Shown here in pieces: positions 31,109 through 44,712 of a stretch of DNA of 64,000 nt (its first letter is position 1; the number at the start of each line of letters is the position of its first letter). The stretch is from Cerrena zonata. Lineage: Eukaryota > Basidiomycota > Agaricomycetes > Polyporales > Cerrenaceae. The notes under the pieces are model-generated. The model did not search any database. It was not told where the DNA came from and worked only from the letters and a program-made list of their open reading frames with translations. The position numbers and the translations under genes were made by a program. Where the stretch lies: NCBI GenBank assembly GCA_038087015.1, contig JASBNA010000104.1:1-64000 (forward strand), read 5' to 3'.

Positions 31109-34100
31109 AGTGAGGTAGATAGAAGCAGTGTTAATAGATGGTAATGATAGAATGTGTTCTCCGGCTGTTTTGCGAAGATCTCTGACGCAATGTGTTCTGC
31201 GATGATTCAGTCAGTATCTGTCTACGGATGTTTCATTTAAGTTAGCATACCGTTGATTATAGTTGGCAAGCTATAATCATGTTAACTTCATGTTTAGCAG
31301 AATTTGAAACTTGAAGCTTGAATAGTAGACTCGGAGGCCGGGCTAATACGAGGCAAGTGGCGGTGCAGTAAGAGATAAGATTAAAGTTTTATATGTATAA
31401 CATTAGCTTAGTCATATCACTGGAAATGTAGCCTACATATATTTCAGATTTCTTACTATATATTTTATTTCGATCATTATCAATAAGAGCAGAATTTGAA
31501 TACACCTCGTATTTAATATTCAAAGAAGTACCTCACATTTGCTTACTCGCAACTATGACTCGGATTATTGAAACTTGGAAGTGGTTACGACGATGGGCAA
31601 GTTGCACTTACATTACAAGCTAACATCGACTCAGACCCGCCGTTGTAGACACCCGAATTCATGACGACGCTCGAAAGGATGTAGCATGTAGAACATTGTA
31701 GATCCTCTGGGCCTATGATTACGCCGCACTAATATTCGTATAGTGTCCTTCTACGTTAAGTTGACCAACTAATATTCATTTATGTTGCAGAGGGGATTCT
31801 GCTTCTGCTACGAGCGCTGTCTTCAACACGATCTTTACTGTTGACTCGGAAGGAACTCGAAACTTGCCACGGGGACCAAGAGCACTCGTCCTTGACATAT
31901 GCCTTCTGACAACACACCTCTATGCTGAAGATGAAGATCTAGAACTTGCTCATTATTCGTTACGCCTGCACCCAGCAGCTATAGGCGTTCCTAGACTTTC
32001 ATTTTACCGCGCCTTCTTCCCTCTGTGCAGTGTGCACTGTAACCCAAACTTTACCCTGTTTCATACCCCGCCATTTAACTCAACAAGGTCACCTGGGATC
32101 CTCGCCCTTCTCACACCCTTCACCCTACGATAACAGAGTTCATGCGGAACGAGTATGTCAATCTACATTCATCGATGAACATTTTGTCCCCGTTACGTCG
32201 AGGCTGCACTATAGTTGGTTTGCAAGGCCTCAGATCTTCTAAAAAAACGGTCACTATATTTCAGACTGCCAACTTCTACGAGCTACGGGACTAGCTATGT
32301 ATCGCCATGCAATACAAGGAGGCGTTATTTCGTTGTGCTTCTACATCGAGCGTTCCGTCTTCTAGTCACCGGTCCCTTATCTTTCATCTCATTAAATAAT
32401 CTTGCGTTTGTAGATCTAACTTTAGCTTCTGCATGTCCCGCTGTCAACTTCCACATGTCAAGAAACGTTGGCCTGCGACCACCTGCTAATCCTCTCTGTC
32501 CTGTCTTGATTGTTATTGTACCGGACCATCAGTAGGTCGAGGACGCTCATGATTATGGCCGGAAGGTCTTGTACTTTATCAAGCCGCCCCATAGCTTCTA
32601 GCACTGTAACGGGTCGCAGACTCCTTTGAATAGCCTCTGAATCCCTGCGTCTTCGATGGGCTGTCAAACGTTAAAGCCAACATGCTTTCTGTCAAGGACT
32701 ATCCTCTGTCGTTCTAGCTTGAACCTACCCCAGCTCAGAGCGCCATTAACCATTTAGTTGGCCTCTATACCATGCTATCTTACTATTTGCTGTAGGCTAT
32801 ACAAATTCGATCCAGGACGAGTACTCGTTTCATTGGGTGCTTCCAAATAGAGCTTCTCCTGCGTCCCTAGGGAAGCACCAACAACACAGTGCCTTCGATA
32901 TACTATGCCCTCCCTTTCACCCTATGGCACTGTCGTGCAATTTTCTTCGGTGGAATTAGTGGTGTAGTGCGGTGTCTAGACCTGTAGGGGCGGTCCCGAA
33001 ATGTGCCTATCTGTGAGTACTTAGGGTTGTTCTATATCCATTCGGGTTCACTGACTTGGGGGCAGAACTGCTTCGAATCGTTCGATGTGCATTTTCCTTG
33101 CTTCTCGAGTTAATTAGGCGATCTTCTCGTTCTCGCCGAGATTCAATCCAACATACAGCCGACAATGAGAGGAATTAGGTGACAGAACCCACTGACTCTT
33201 TGACAAGCAGATGGGAATAGTGGCCTTCTTCGCAGTCGTCGATTCTCATTGAATTACAGACCAATGTAACGCTGTCACGGAATATGTTAAACTGTACACT
33301 TCTCATCTGAAATAATGGGGCTCATTTACGATTCCGCCCCCTTACACAGGCCACCCAAAGGCAGACGTAGATCAAGTCAGAACGCGGCCAGACGGCCCCA
33401 GATCCTATTTGCACGTATGTTGGGGAACAAAATTATCCCATTTTGCCTCGATTGAGATCGGAGCCACAGCTACCGAAACTCAAACAGAAAAATGAAGGCA
33501 GCCACTCCCAGGTGGCTTTTGTTTATCGTGTACAAGCCAAGAATCTGGCAAGTCTCTGATTAGGGTGGTAGATAACTTGAGAATAATACGGTTGAGATGG
33601 TGATTCGTCTCTTGCAGTTCATACATCAGTCAGGCACTTGTATGGAAGAGCTATATGATAGATCTCATCGACTGCAAGTTTCGATTAGATTGGGTTTATG
33701 TGACGTCAAAGTGGGTTTGTGTAGTGTTAGAATTCAAGAGACGCGCTGATAGCGAAAGGAAGAAAATTTGGGGACGGTCCTCTAATTCGGCGACGAAAAT
33801 TTTATAAGAAAATGCCTTGGTTCAACGTGCCATGCCACGGCATCTCAAGTTTCCGGAGTGAATTGAGGTGTATAGATCCTTGTGGCTGAGCGGGAGATTT
33901 GACTTTGAATGTCAAGGCTTCGGGCTGGTCATACCTGCCGGGATCCTGTTCAACTGACTGGGACGTTTCTACAAAACCAAGTGCATTGCGTTTCCATCGG
34001 CCTTCAGAGGAGATGTTGGTCAAGTTATATTTTATATTACTGTATGCTATCCATCGCCGCCATATGATCATCACCCTCGGGCATATCGGGCGTACCATTC

Positions 34101-37100
34101 CGAAAGGTTCCGCTATTCAATCCGACTCCCGGCGCTCGTGTGCTGCTCCGGGGGTGGAACGACTGGGAGTAACTTAGAGCAGTAAATACTTCCACATTAT
34201 ACGGTAAGTTTTCCATTGGCTTGGATGTTCGTCGTTTACTTCCAGTTACTCCTATAAAGCAGTCATGTCAAAAGATATTTCTCCGTTAGAGTTCAACGTT
34301 CAATTGCTGCGGACTGCTGTCACTGACATTGAACTTCATATCCACTCTAGTTTTGCCGGTCTATTGATCCCGGCTAACCCTGGCCAAACGCGACCAGCTC
34401 CTCAACGACGGCACAAGTCGCAGTCAAGATACTGACTCATTTGACATCTAGAGAAGGCTGCACGGTGTAGAGTTACCCCTCGTGGCTGGACATCGTGACT
34501 TCTATGAACCTTTTCGTGCACCACACTGCTGATAGGCTTCTACCTGTTGGTACTGGTTGATTGATATCTGACAGTGTCGAAGTTCTAGAAGACTCCAGTA
34601 AACGACGTGTGGGCCTACATTTGTTTCATAGCAGGGACCCGAGAGTGGTTTGGATGTCAGTTAACTTCGATGGCGTTTGGAATGTTTCAAGCTGGTTGAA
34701 GTCGTATTCACGATCGAAAACGTCATGTTATAAACAGGTAAGTAATACTGAGTCGTTTAAATTTCTACTGAACTCGGGTCACTTAAAGATTCTCCCTCGG
34801 GCTTAGGGATAGCATCGTGGTCGCGGTGGTTAAGCTTCTCCGAGCTCCAACGATTTGAAAACTTCCTATGTTCTGTATAGGTCAAATCTTTCCCGTATAG
34901 TTTGGGGTGCCTCGGAACCGTGAAAATTTTACTAAGGTACTAGTACAGTACCATACTGACTCGAAACTCTCCATACAAACGGGATGCTGACACGTAGGCA
35001 TCAGACAAACACTGTCGAGCCCAGACAGGTCACCGGTCATCGCCAACGTCCTTGGAAGTTCGTACTCATCTCCATCAAACTCAACAAGTATGCTATTAGG
35101 CTGGGGTGCTGGGACTTCAGTAACAAGTATAGGAAATAGTTGCGATCGAGTATGTCCTTCCTTCCATTCCCACTGAATAGCTTTTATTGCTCAGGGTATC
35201 CTTGGCAGCCCTGTCTGCGATTAGTATGCAGCGCGGACTGACTAATGATGTTAAGCTAGGGTGTGGTAATGTCACAAAAACTTCAAGATTCGCAAACGCA
35301 TGGACATCTCCCTGTTACGGAACCGATCTTCTCCTACACGGGATAAAATCCTCACCTCGCGTCTACTCTTGTGCTGGATGAGCTCACAGGTTTCCCCTAA
35401 CGTCAGGACAAACACACGTTAACTGGACGTAGTATTAGAAAGGCACTGGCCTATCTGTACTGAAGCGATGGGTGTGTGTCAGTAGTCCTCCGTAATGGGG
35501 AATCTTTCTAAGGTCAGCAGTAAGACTCGTTGAGTCGTTATTAGGTTCTCTCGGGATCCCTGAGAGATGATTCATTCCACGACGCGGGCTTTCCTGTCCT
35601 GAATGCCGCAAGTACGATTTATCAGCGGTCAGAATCGGATATGAGGTCATACCCCTGCAATTCGTCACCAATCTTCATTAGAAGATGACAGGTAATGAAA
35701 GTAGCCCTAAAATTCCCCGTTTTTGTGATAGGTGGATTGTCTCAGCACACGCTACAGGAGCTTGCAGGTAGATAGGGGTTCTATTAGTGAGGTAAGTACG
35801 TGATGCCTCGACGAGTTCTGCCGTTAATTGACGTATAGGCCAGCTGTCGCATTCCTTAAGGAATATACTTTCATCCACGGGGCGATGATACAATGAGGTA
35901 ACTCCCCTCCTAGTCGCTTATCTCATTCCTTTTCCAATAAAAATACGAGGATCGTACGAGGAAGGAAATCGATTAATATTGATTTTGTTTTGTTTCCAGT
36001 TCTGTGTCTTGTCCAGGCTCTACGAGGCTACGTAAGACCATCTGTCAGTGTGCTATTGCACACCAGTTCATAGCGACTCAAGGTCTAAAATCTGGCATCT
36101 TGCTTCCTCTGTACTGCGCTGTGATTAGGCGTTCTTGGTATGCAGCCCAAACTCGGACTCGGAGTTCTATGTTCCTACCTCAACATATCCTTGCTCTGTA
36201 CTGTATGTTCTATGCTGTATATCGTCGTCTGGCAGTATACGGATAGCTAGGGTCCTCGCCGCCCTTACTACTCCCTACCTACCTCTTAACCCGCACTCGT
36301 GTGCGATCAGCATATCGATTGCTTTATCGATCTATACCTTGCACGTCCACTGTAACCCTGCATACCATCAAGATGCTATCAAGATATTATAATGCTATAC
36401 TGATCGCGACAGTGAAAATGGATATCAGCTGAACACGCGACCTTTCAGCGACCCTTCAAGCTCTTATGTCTGTAGCACCGGTTTGCTATTCCCCATGCTT
36501 GCAGTTATAAAAAGAATATATGAATGCTACTAGGCGATGACTCTCTTTGCGCTCAATATCATCTAACTATTTGTTATGTTTGTGAATTTCAAAAGCTGTT
36601 CCTCTCTCCGTGCCCTTAATATCTGCTTGCTGGTCAAAAGGGAGCACGTTCATATGCGGAAATGGACTGTTATATGTCAAAATATATTCCGCACGCCGCT
36701 CTAAAGTTATCTGTGTAAGGCTTCTTCAGCAAGAAGATTACAGGGGAAGCCCTACAGCGATACTTCGTTCCTCTTCAGCATATGCATATTATGTCGAATG
36801 GAATTAACTTTAATCGCGGATGTTTGTCCCGTCGACCGCGGAACATTTCCTTTGCTTCCGAATCAGAACCAATGTCGTGGCGACACGCCCAATGTAATTG
36901 TCCTTGGGCTGTTTATATGAATCTGATATTCTAAAGTATCAGTATGTAGAACAATTGGAGTAGCCAATGATTCAGGTGACGAGGACTTAAACGATCGGAG
37001 ACATCTTTGCCGTGTCAGGCAGGGATTTTGCGATGATCATTGGGAACGGGCTCAGTACATAATTCTTGTTACTACCTAGTGTCCTTTGCGTGAAGTCCAC

Positions 37101-40100
37101 ATCCAATTGAAAAATAGATGGTCAAAATGCCCTAGCATTTGTCGGAGATTCATTTGCTTGCCTACTATGTCGGTCCTAGTAGCAGATCCGAGTCGGTATT
37201 GATGATATAAGTCAATATTCGTACCGGGTAGATAGTGTTCTTGGTCTCAAGCTGTCTACTTACCGTTAGTCATCGGGTAACTTAATTTCAACGTTCGGCG
37301 CTTAAATGCGGAGGTGGTGGCAATAGGGATGGCAATATGGCAGTACACTTGTCAGGTAGTACGTACCTCCTCCGGACAATTTGAAATGTTACACCCCAGG
37401 CGGCAAAGTTGCGGCTCGATTTAAAGTTGTAAGATCTGGTAAGCACACCTGTGATTAAATTTTTATGTGTTCACTGTACTTATTCTAAGCCGGCTCGAGC
37501 GTGTCTCGGGCATACACCACTGATCAGGAACAACATCTACAGAAGTAATATGTTATCTAGCAGTATTGCCAGTTGCAGCTATTGAGGTAGCCCAGTCCTT
37601 CAGGGGACCACTTCCCACAGAGTGACGTTGATTGTAGGTATCTTGACTCCCGTTCTAAAATAATAACGGTTAGAATCGGCCGGCTATGTTAAATATGTAG
37701 GATCCGTGCGCCATTGTATGAGTAGGCAACACGGTCACGCTTCGCTTCTTCAAAGGTTCACATATTTTCCATTTCTGACGGAGAGCCCACTGATCAAAAT
37801 AGATGAGTGTCTGCCACTGTCCGGCATCGAGTTGCTCCTCCAGGTCAACCATCGTACCGTGTCTGACTAACACGTGGTCCGTGTTCAAGCTTGTGGGCTA
37901 TTGTTGTTGCGTTGCATTGACTTGTATCTTAACCAGCTAGATGCTTTCTGGAATCTTCCAACACTTCACAGGGCTTTCAAATACCTTCTTGGGTAAACTA
38001 GAATTCTCTCAAACATCCGCGAACGATTCCTGGGAGAGTTGGGAGGTCCACGTATTATCACATTTGGGATAAATACTAATAGGATATTGTAAATCCCAGG
38101 CATGTCGATCCAAGGGGGTTATGAAGTGAAAGTTCGTAAAAGGGAGCTTGCAAGTATCAAACAAGGTTCTGTCCATGTCAGAAATTCTTAGCATCGTACC
38201 TCTCTCCACACTTACGTTTGGCTGATCACTCACCGACGGCTTAGTTTCTACCCCTACAGGTACATAGGACTGTTGGGCTGGGGCTGGGGGGGCGGGGGCA
38301 CTGTTAGAGTGTCGCTAACACAGAAGACCCAACATTCTGCCTCTGCTGTACTTTTTTTGAGCAACTCGAAGTGCTGATCTTCCATCACGCACGTATGGTG
38401 TACTTGGATGAAGGACCAGGAATGTGATGTACATAAGATCCGCGAAGCATGCAGTCGTGTACGCTTACCATAAGACGTTGATCGTCGAGCAATCTGCAAG
38501 GTTAGAATCGTATCGTTTAAACACCCTCAGGCCTAATATTGACTAACACCTCATGGCGCCGCGTATGCAGTCCCTCAAAAAGCAATGTAATATCATACAC
38601 CGGTTGAATCTCGAGATAAAATTGAGTAGCTAATTTTGCTCCTGTTCAACGTAATTAGGTTTACTAATCATCAAGTGTTTAGTCACGTCCGATTTTATGT
38701 TCTCGACCTGGATCAGATATAAGGAATACGGCGCTATTTTTGCTGCTCACTCCAAGTCCTTCTATCGGACCCCAAAAGAACAATCGGAAGCGGCAGAGCG
38801 GTATCTAGTTCGATGAGAGTTTGCCGCTCTGGTATTAGGATTAAGTCATGCCAGAACTTTGCGCGAACCAGGCAAGTGGAATGGGAAATGACAGTGTTTG
38901 GACCCTCCCAAAATGGTTGCGCGATCATAGGCAAGGAATCGGTCCATAACCTGGAGAAACCCCACCAAATCTATACAGGCGCATCTCTGCATATCTCCAG
39001 ATCGTATAGTCGTCTGATAGGCCTCCCCTCACATTGATACACCCCGAAATATGATTCGGACCGCTTGACGCCACTGTAAGCCCTTTGACCTTAACTAATT
39101 TATGTGGTGTCATCTACATATCCAGTACGGTCTCTAAATCACGAAGTATCGCTCCTCTTGCGAAAAGTTATTTCTGGTGAGTCCCTAACGTTTTCAAGCT
39201 ACCACGGCACTCAAGTAGTGATCGTTCGAGTATCTCATGATCTTACTCGTTTCCCAAGGCTGTTCCTTGATCACAGCCTGTGCCGTAAAGTCCCTTCGCT
39301 TCTCATCGTTGTGCTTTGATTTGTAAACTGCACTTGTCTCTGCTAAATCTATTCCTCTAATCTAGAGAGATTCCTACACAGTCCCACATACAGTTACCAA
39401 CAATCGGTCTCAAGAAACATGCTTGTCATTTTTCCACGTCTTAGGACTTCTTTCGATGGATGGAAGAAGAGTCTTTCCTTTACATTACGCTTACGCCCTA
39501 CGGCCTCCTGGTATAGGGGATTTGGAATCTGCCAAGTATATACTTGGCGTCCGGGGGAGTTCCAATGGGGATGCTTTTTGCTAATCCTACATTATGTGAT
39601 ATCATGGCGATCGACATGAGGTGTTTTGTAGTGGATTTAGTCAGAAAGGAAGTTATTTCGACGCCGTCATACCCCGTATAGAAGTCCTCATGCTAGGCGA
39701 ATGCCCAATATTCAATCGATACTATACTGCCAAGCTGCTGTCGTAGACAGTACAATACAGATCTCTTTTCTTTTAGAACTCATCAGTGCTTGCACTAATC
39801 TCCTCCGACGGATTCGACGCTTGTCCTTACCCACTATTCCGGAGTGTGGGAACACTAATACGCAGATGTTTGAGTAGTACATAATGCTATGAATAGAGAA
39901 GTATTGCGATGATAGGTACATGACCAAGAAAATATTTCCTCAAATAGTTTGAGTAAGGGGTGACTGACATACTCGTCTGATGAGTGAGTGATCGTCCGTC
40001 GATGTCGGGCACAAATGAATGGATGCAGTGCTTAGTCTTATAGAAAGGCGTCGGTGAAGAGTTCAAGAATCGGAGAGAACGCTCCGAGAGCTATTATCCT

Positions 40101-43100
40101 GGTATCACCTCCGACGTTAGCTTCCAGCAGACGATAGAAATTTTTTGCAGAAAGTTTTCTCGTCTTGACAGCTCCTCCCGGCGGAGGGTCGGAGATCGTG
40201 GCATTGTAAAATTACAGCTTCGGACATCGTTCCTTGTGGAATGTAATTGTTGTTGCTTACTAGTAGGGTTAATGTGAGGGTCCGGACTCGCACCCCTCCT
40301 TAATAAATTATAAACGTATTTTATGCTATGAGCTCAGTGAAGTTTTACTGTCTACTCACCTTGGAGATCCCCTCGTTATTTAAATCAGTACGCATAGCAT
40401 ATGTATACTGTAACTATCCATCTAAAAACATTCATCTTTACTACGTCTATCATACAGTAGTAGTTACCTACCACTGGCCATCGAAAGGGATATGTATATA
40501 CGGAAGAAGCCGAATGATTGAAACGCCCGCCGGTCACAAAGCCGATCGTTGAAACTTGATTGTGAGTCGCGACGATCATGGTAACTCACTCATCTAACGA
40601 CACTACCACGAGTCACCTAGTCTGTCTCAAAATGAAAACTCGCATCTTGTACGTCTTTAACTTCTCTTTTGCGAGAATTCATCACTGTTAAGATGGCTTC
40701 AGTCCTAGTACTCTAGTCAAGACTTAGGGTTTCGAGTGCAAGATAAGATTCTGCTTCTTTTTAGGGAGCTGTGGCATAGACACTGACTGAAGTCTTTAAT
40801 CTTGAACTAAATTTCTATCTTCAACTTCGTACGCCGCGACCCTGCTGACACGCTGTGTACGTATCGAATTGTTGACGCCGAACTTCCCCACGGCTTGGAC
40901 GTCGTGACTCGTGGCGACTTCAATATGAACGAATTCGAACCATGTTTTCGAAGGAGATTCGTTCATGACTACATGTGGCTACTAACACTAAGATAAGTTA
41001 GATAAAGGTGGGTTCTGGACTCACAAATTATCTATATCTAGCTCCCAGGTCTCAGGCCTTCCACGACGAAGTGGAACCTTCGGGCTGTGTGAACGTTCAA
41101 CGTTATCGCTCGCGCTGGTTACGGTAGTTGCACAGGATACACGTAGCCTCGCCTCAAGCCCGCTACCTCTGGCAGCTCCAAGACAAGTCAAGACATACTA
41201 GATTTCCAGAACTATGGGCTGTTCGAGAAGTCTTCATACGATATCACTATATTTAGCGTCTGCTAGTAATACTGAGAACAGTGTATATAAGCTCTATGTG
41301 AGTACTCCATATTCTGGGGAAATTTAAAAATAATTCGGCTACTACTATGGACTAGTGGGGGTGCGGAGAAGATATGGCTGTTGATACCCCCCCGGTGCTC
41401 CATAATCTTATAACAGTGGCCTAAATTTGAACCCAGAAAGACTTATCCTAACTTATGCCGAGTAGTACCGCCTGTGCTCTTCTAGTCGAGATCGAGGGTC
41501 TTTACAGACTTTCATATTCGGCAAACCTCGCTGGAAACCTTCGCCTGTCATGCTGTGGCTTCCAGAGCCCTCTGTGTAGAACTAATTTCTACTACAGAAC
41601 CCTACGCTCAGATACAGTAGTCCCCAACTGCTTGGCACCGAAGATTGATACGAGATCGTCCCTGTTCTCTCAGTTTTGCCTGGAGCAGATATTTTTTATC
41701 ATCGGTAGTTGTATCACCAAGAAGTGGTTCACTTCAGCCCTATTCAAACAGCTATCGGGATTAAGGGGGTTGTGATGAGCATATGGACTAGATCGATCGT
41801 CTCCTTGTTTGTCGGATTGTCGATTGTCTATTGCGTACGAACTTTAAGTAAGCTTATATCTCGAGCCTCAGCCAATCAGTTCGAAATCATTACCAAATCA
41901 GCAAATATCATCATACGGTCAGTTTACCCGCATTTACCTGTGAGGACGATATCATTTTAATATTAGTTCGCAGTTGAGAAAGATCAGCGCAGTGAAAGCG
42001 ATGTAATGCAGATCCTGCGTGCCGCGAGAGTGCTGCACGTCGGCGGAAGTACACTCAAGTTCTTGGCCGCAGCCCATAACATGATTCTTGCGGTAGCGAC
42101 ATTACAAGGTGACGTTGGTCGAGCATACTATCCATGTGCCATGGGGTATTTTGGCTATTCCCGAGCTTTTCATATAGTGGCCATTTCCGGTATCAAATAC
42201 AGGGACAAGTTGTCCTGCCGAAAGTCAGATGATTATGTCATGGAGTCGCAACCCCTGGCCCATATTAGATATGCGTTTAGGGTCTTTATGCAACACTCCA
42301 TGATGTTGACCATCATATCAAGTCCAAAGAACCCCAAAGAGCATTGCAATAGCCCCGTTGATCCAACGTACATGGTTCAGACGGAGATTGCATCCAGAGG
42401 ATACATATCGTGTTTCTCAAACAATTAGCCAGGTGTGACACTCACCCATTTAAGGTCGTATGCTATCGCTCAATTCTTTAGCTTTATGTAGCCCAATCGA
42501 GATATCTCGGGTTGCAAGGGCGAGCTACCTGGCCCGTGTATCGACTTCCCAGTGTGTCTTGGGGATTCCCCTGCTTGCCCTGATTAGAATGACGCTGTGA
42601 ACATGAGCCAGACCACGAGTACTATTACAATTAACCATGTTAAAGGTAAGAGAGACCCTAGGGACGGTATGTCGCGTCCCAGATCCTAACATGAAGATGC
42701 GATCTTGAACTCTTTAGATGGAGAGATCAAGATAAGCATCGTCACGCCTCCCCTTGGTGACGAGTACAACAGCCGACGTACAGTACTACAGGTTTACTGC
42801 GCACGCATCCCAGGCCCGGGTGGTAAGACTCTTTTATCTCTCCGGGTGGCATAAGCCTACACCAGTGCAGAGAATCCCGGCCATTCGTGGGTCTCCAAGA
42901 CCCGCCGGTTGACAAACCGCCGTCTTGTCTGCCGGCGTTCTACCATTTCCGGTACATTTGTCAGTCAATAGACAGCCCGCGCATAGCAAGCTTGAGTTCT
43001 CATTGCAACTCGCTTCATATTATTGTATGCATTTATCTGCTCAAACTCCGTACATTCTTTGTCACATAAGTATTTGACTCCGACATCTCTTTGGAACGTT

Positions 43101-43748
43101 TCAAGGGGGCGGTTTTGCCTTTGACGGTCTTATGTTCTCGACTTCCGTTCTTTGACCCGAACAGATCGAAAAGACCCTTTGCTAGATACTTGAAGCGAGT
43201 TGTAAGTATAGGTATAGTATATATTCGGTAGAATCTGGAACCCGAGCCAAAGTTTTTGCAAGCAGTGCCAAACTTGTTACCGTGCATACTATATCGGGAT
43301 CAACCTTGAAGATCTTGAATTCGAAGAACACAACATCGTTTTGACCTTGTTGAAACGCCATCATAATCAGTAGCCTGAAATACATATAATTGGCGTATCT
43401 GTTTATTGGACAGGTGAATAATGCTACCGGGATCGTACCTCTCTTCCGATACAGTCGTAATACGAAGATGTCGCGCTAGCGTGGTCGACTACAATGTCCC
43501 CTTTTTGCTTCAATTTCTCACTCACGTAGAGACCTACTGTACCTGTGTATAATAGTAGTGGCAGCGCCGCGGAGACATCGACGTCAGGGCGGGGATAGCA
43601 GGCGTAAAGGAGGCTAATGGCATGACATAGGATTGTATCTATTAAAATCATCATTTACACACATTTTATGTAAAAGAAGTAACAATGACAACGACATAGA
43701 ACAAAACAGTAAACAGGGTAGTTTGATACTCGTCCCTCTTTACATAGA
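31109..43748. other. 12.6-kb stretch without a supportable gene
   Basis: I read both strands and found no domain, no splice-linked exon series, no tRNA or rRNA, and no satellite. The longest frame is 140 codons at 42006-42428 (plus), with no recognised motif, and the next are about 100 codons. Composition is near balanced, unlike the AT-rich Helitron. Stops are frequent in all frames. The likeliest reading is old, heavily mutated repeats or former genes. It is far longer than any other gap in the window. Confidence 0.6.
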
Positions 43749-44230
43749 TTACTTTGTGGGCTTGGTGGCGGCCTTCACACCTCCGGCCATCCCTCCACCA
43801 GGCCTTCCTCGAGGTTTGAAACCGGGGGGAAGGACAATGGGTGGTGTTTCTGTCAATCTAAAGGGCGACAATTAGCAAATACGCCGTTGCCATCGACAAA
43901 GGTACACACGGAGGCGCAATGGTATTGTCTTCCCTATTGAAAAAGAGTTCACATGTCTGAATTTTCTAGAATAATGCGAACACACGTACTGAGGCTGTGA
44001 GACATGCTCCAATTCACTTTGGTTACTCTCCTCGCTCGCCGGGGATGTCTGACTTTCTTCCGCGTTACTTGCTACATGCTGACCTTCGTCGTTATGGTTA
44101 AGAGGCTCTGAGCTTTCGTATCGCAGAGAGATACTGTAAGATCGACAGGCGCAATAGATCGCAGAGGCATCGTAGCTCACCCAGCGAGTGGTTGAGCTTC
44201 TGGATCTTTTGGCTGATCGGCGTTGCTCAT
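43749..44230 (-). CDS. Small hypothetical protein, 93 aa, three exons
   Basis: I do not recognise this gene. Exons 44230-44181, 44112-43990 and 43857-43749 splice in phase (donors GTGAGC and GTACGT, acceptors AAAG and TTTAG) into 93 residues with no stop. The first two thirds are polar and acidic (Asn, Glu, Gln, Ser) and look disordered. The C-terminus is a compact Pro/Gly/Arg/Lys segment (IVLPPGFKPRGRPGGGMAGG, then Lys/Thr-rich to the end). No signal peptide or membrane helix is present. The exon/phase match and the sharp composition change at the C-terminus are the reasons to call it. It could be a small nucleic-acid-associated or ribosome-associated protein, but that is only a guess from composition. 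Confidence 0.6.
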
Positions 44231-44712
44231 TGTCAAGAGTCTTGCTGAGGATTGTCACAGTGATGAACAATGGTCATTACTAGGCTTATCTTTGATTTAT
44301 AATTAAATAGATCATGCTATCGAAGCATTAAAGAGGTGCTCGTTGGAGCCTGGTGGTGAACTTTGGTTTCGACGGGTTTCGACTTGCCAGTGTATGCCGG
44401 ACAATTACCCCTGTCACGCATGTCACAATTAACGTAAATATGGTTTGCCAACAAAGGGGGCTGTGCGGCCCCGGACACTGGTATGGACAGGGTTGTTGGT
44501 TCGTGAATCGGAATCTCAGTACCCTTCTTAGGGTCTTGACTCTTGAACTTGCATATAAGTACCCGGGGTGTACTCTCGAAGACCTACCACTCCCACTCCC
44601 CTCAGCTCCTCTCAGATACTTCTAAGATGTCAAAGGCACTTACATCTCTCAAGGCAACCACCCCAACTTCTTCCACACGCTATGATTCGCGTAGGAGGTG
44701 AGCTCCCAAGTT
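44231..44712. promoter_or_regulatory. Divergent promoter region
   Basis: This segment separates the minus-strand 93-residue gene from the plus-strand WW-like paralogue B, so both promoters must lie here. No individual element was identified with confidence. Confidence 0.35.

Noticed and set aside
36610..36807. Possible fragment of a transposon protein in the gene-free block
   Set aside because: No catalytic motif (DDE, reverse transcriptase, integrase) could be seen, and the frame is 65 codons only.
42006..42428. 140-codon ATG-initiated frame in the gene-free block
   Set aside because: It has no domain, no splice partners and no composition difference from its surroundings. A frame of this length is expected by chance in 12 kb.
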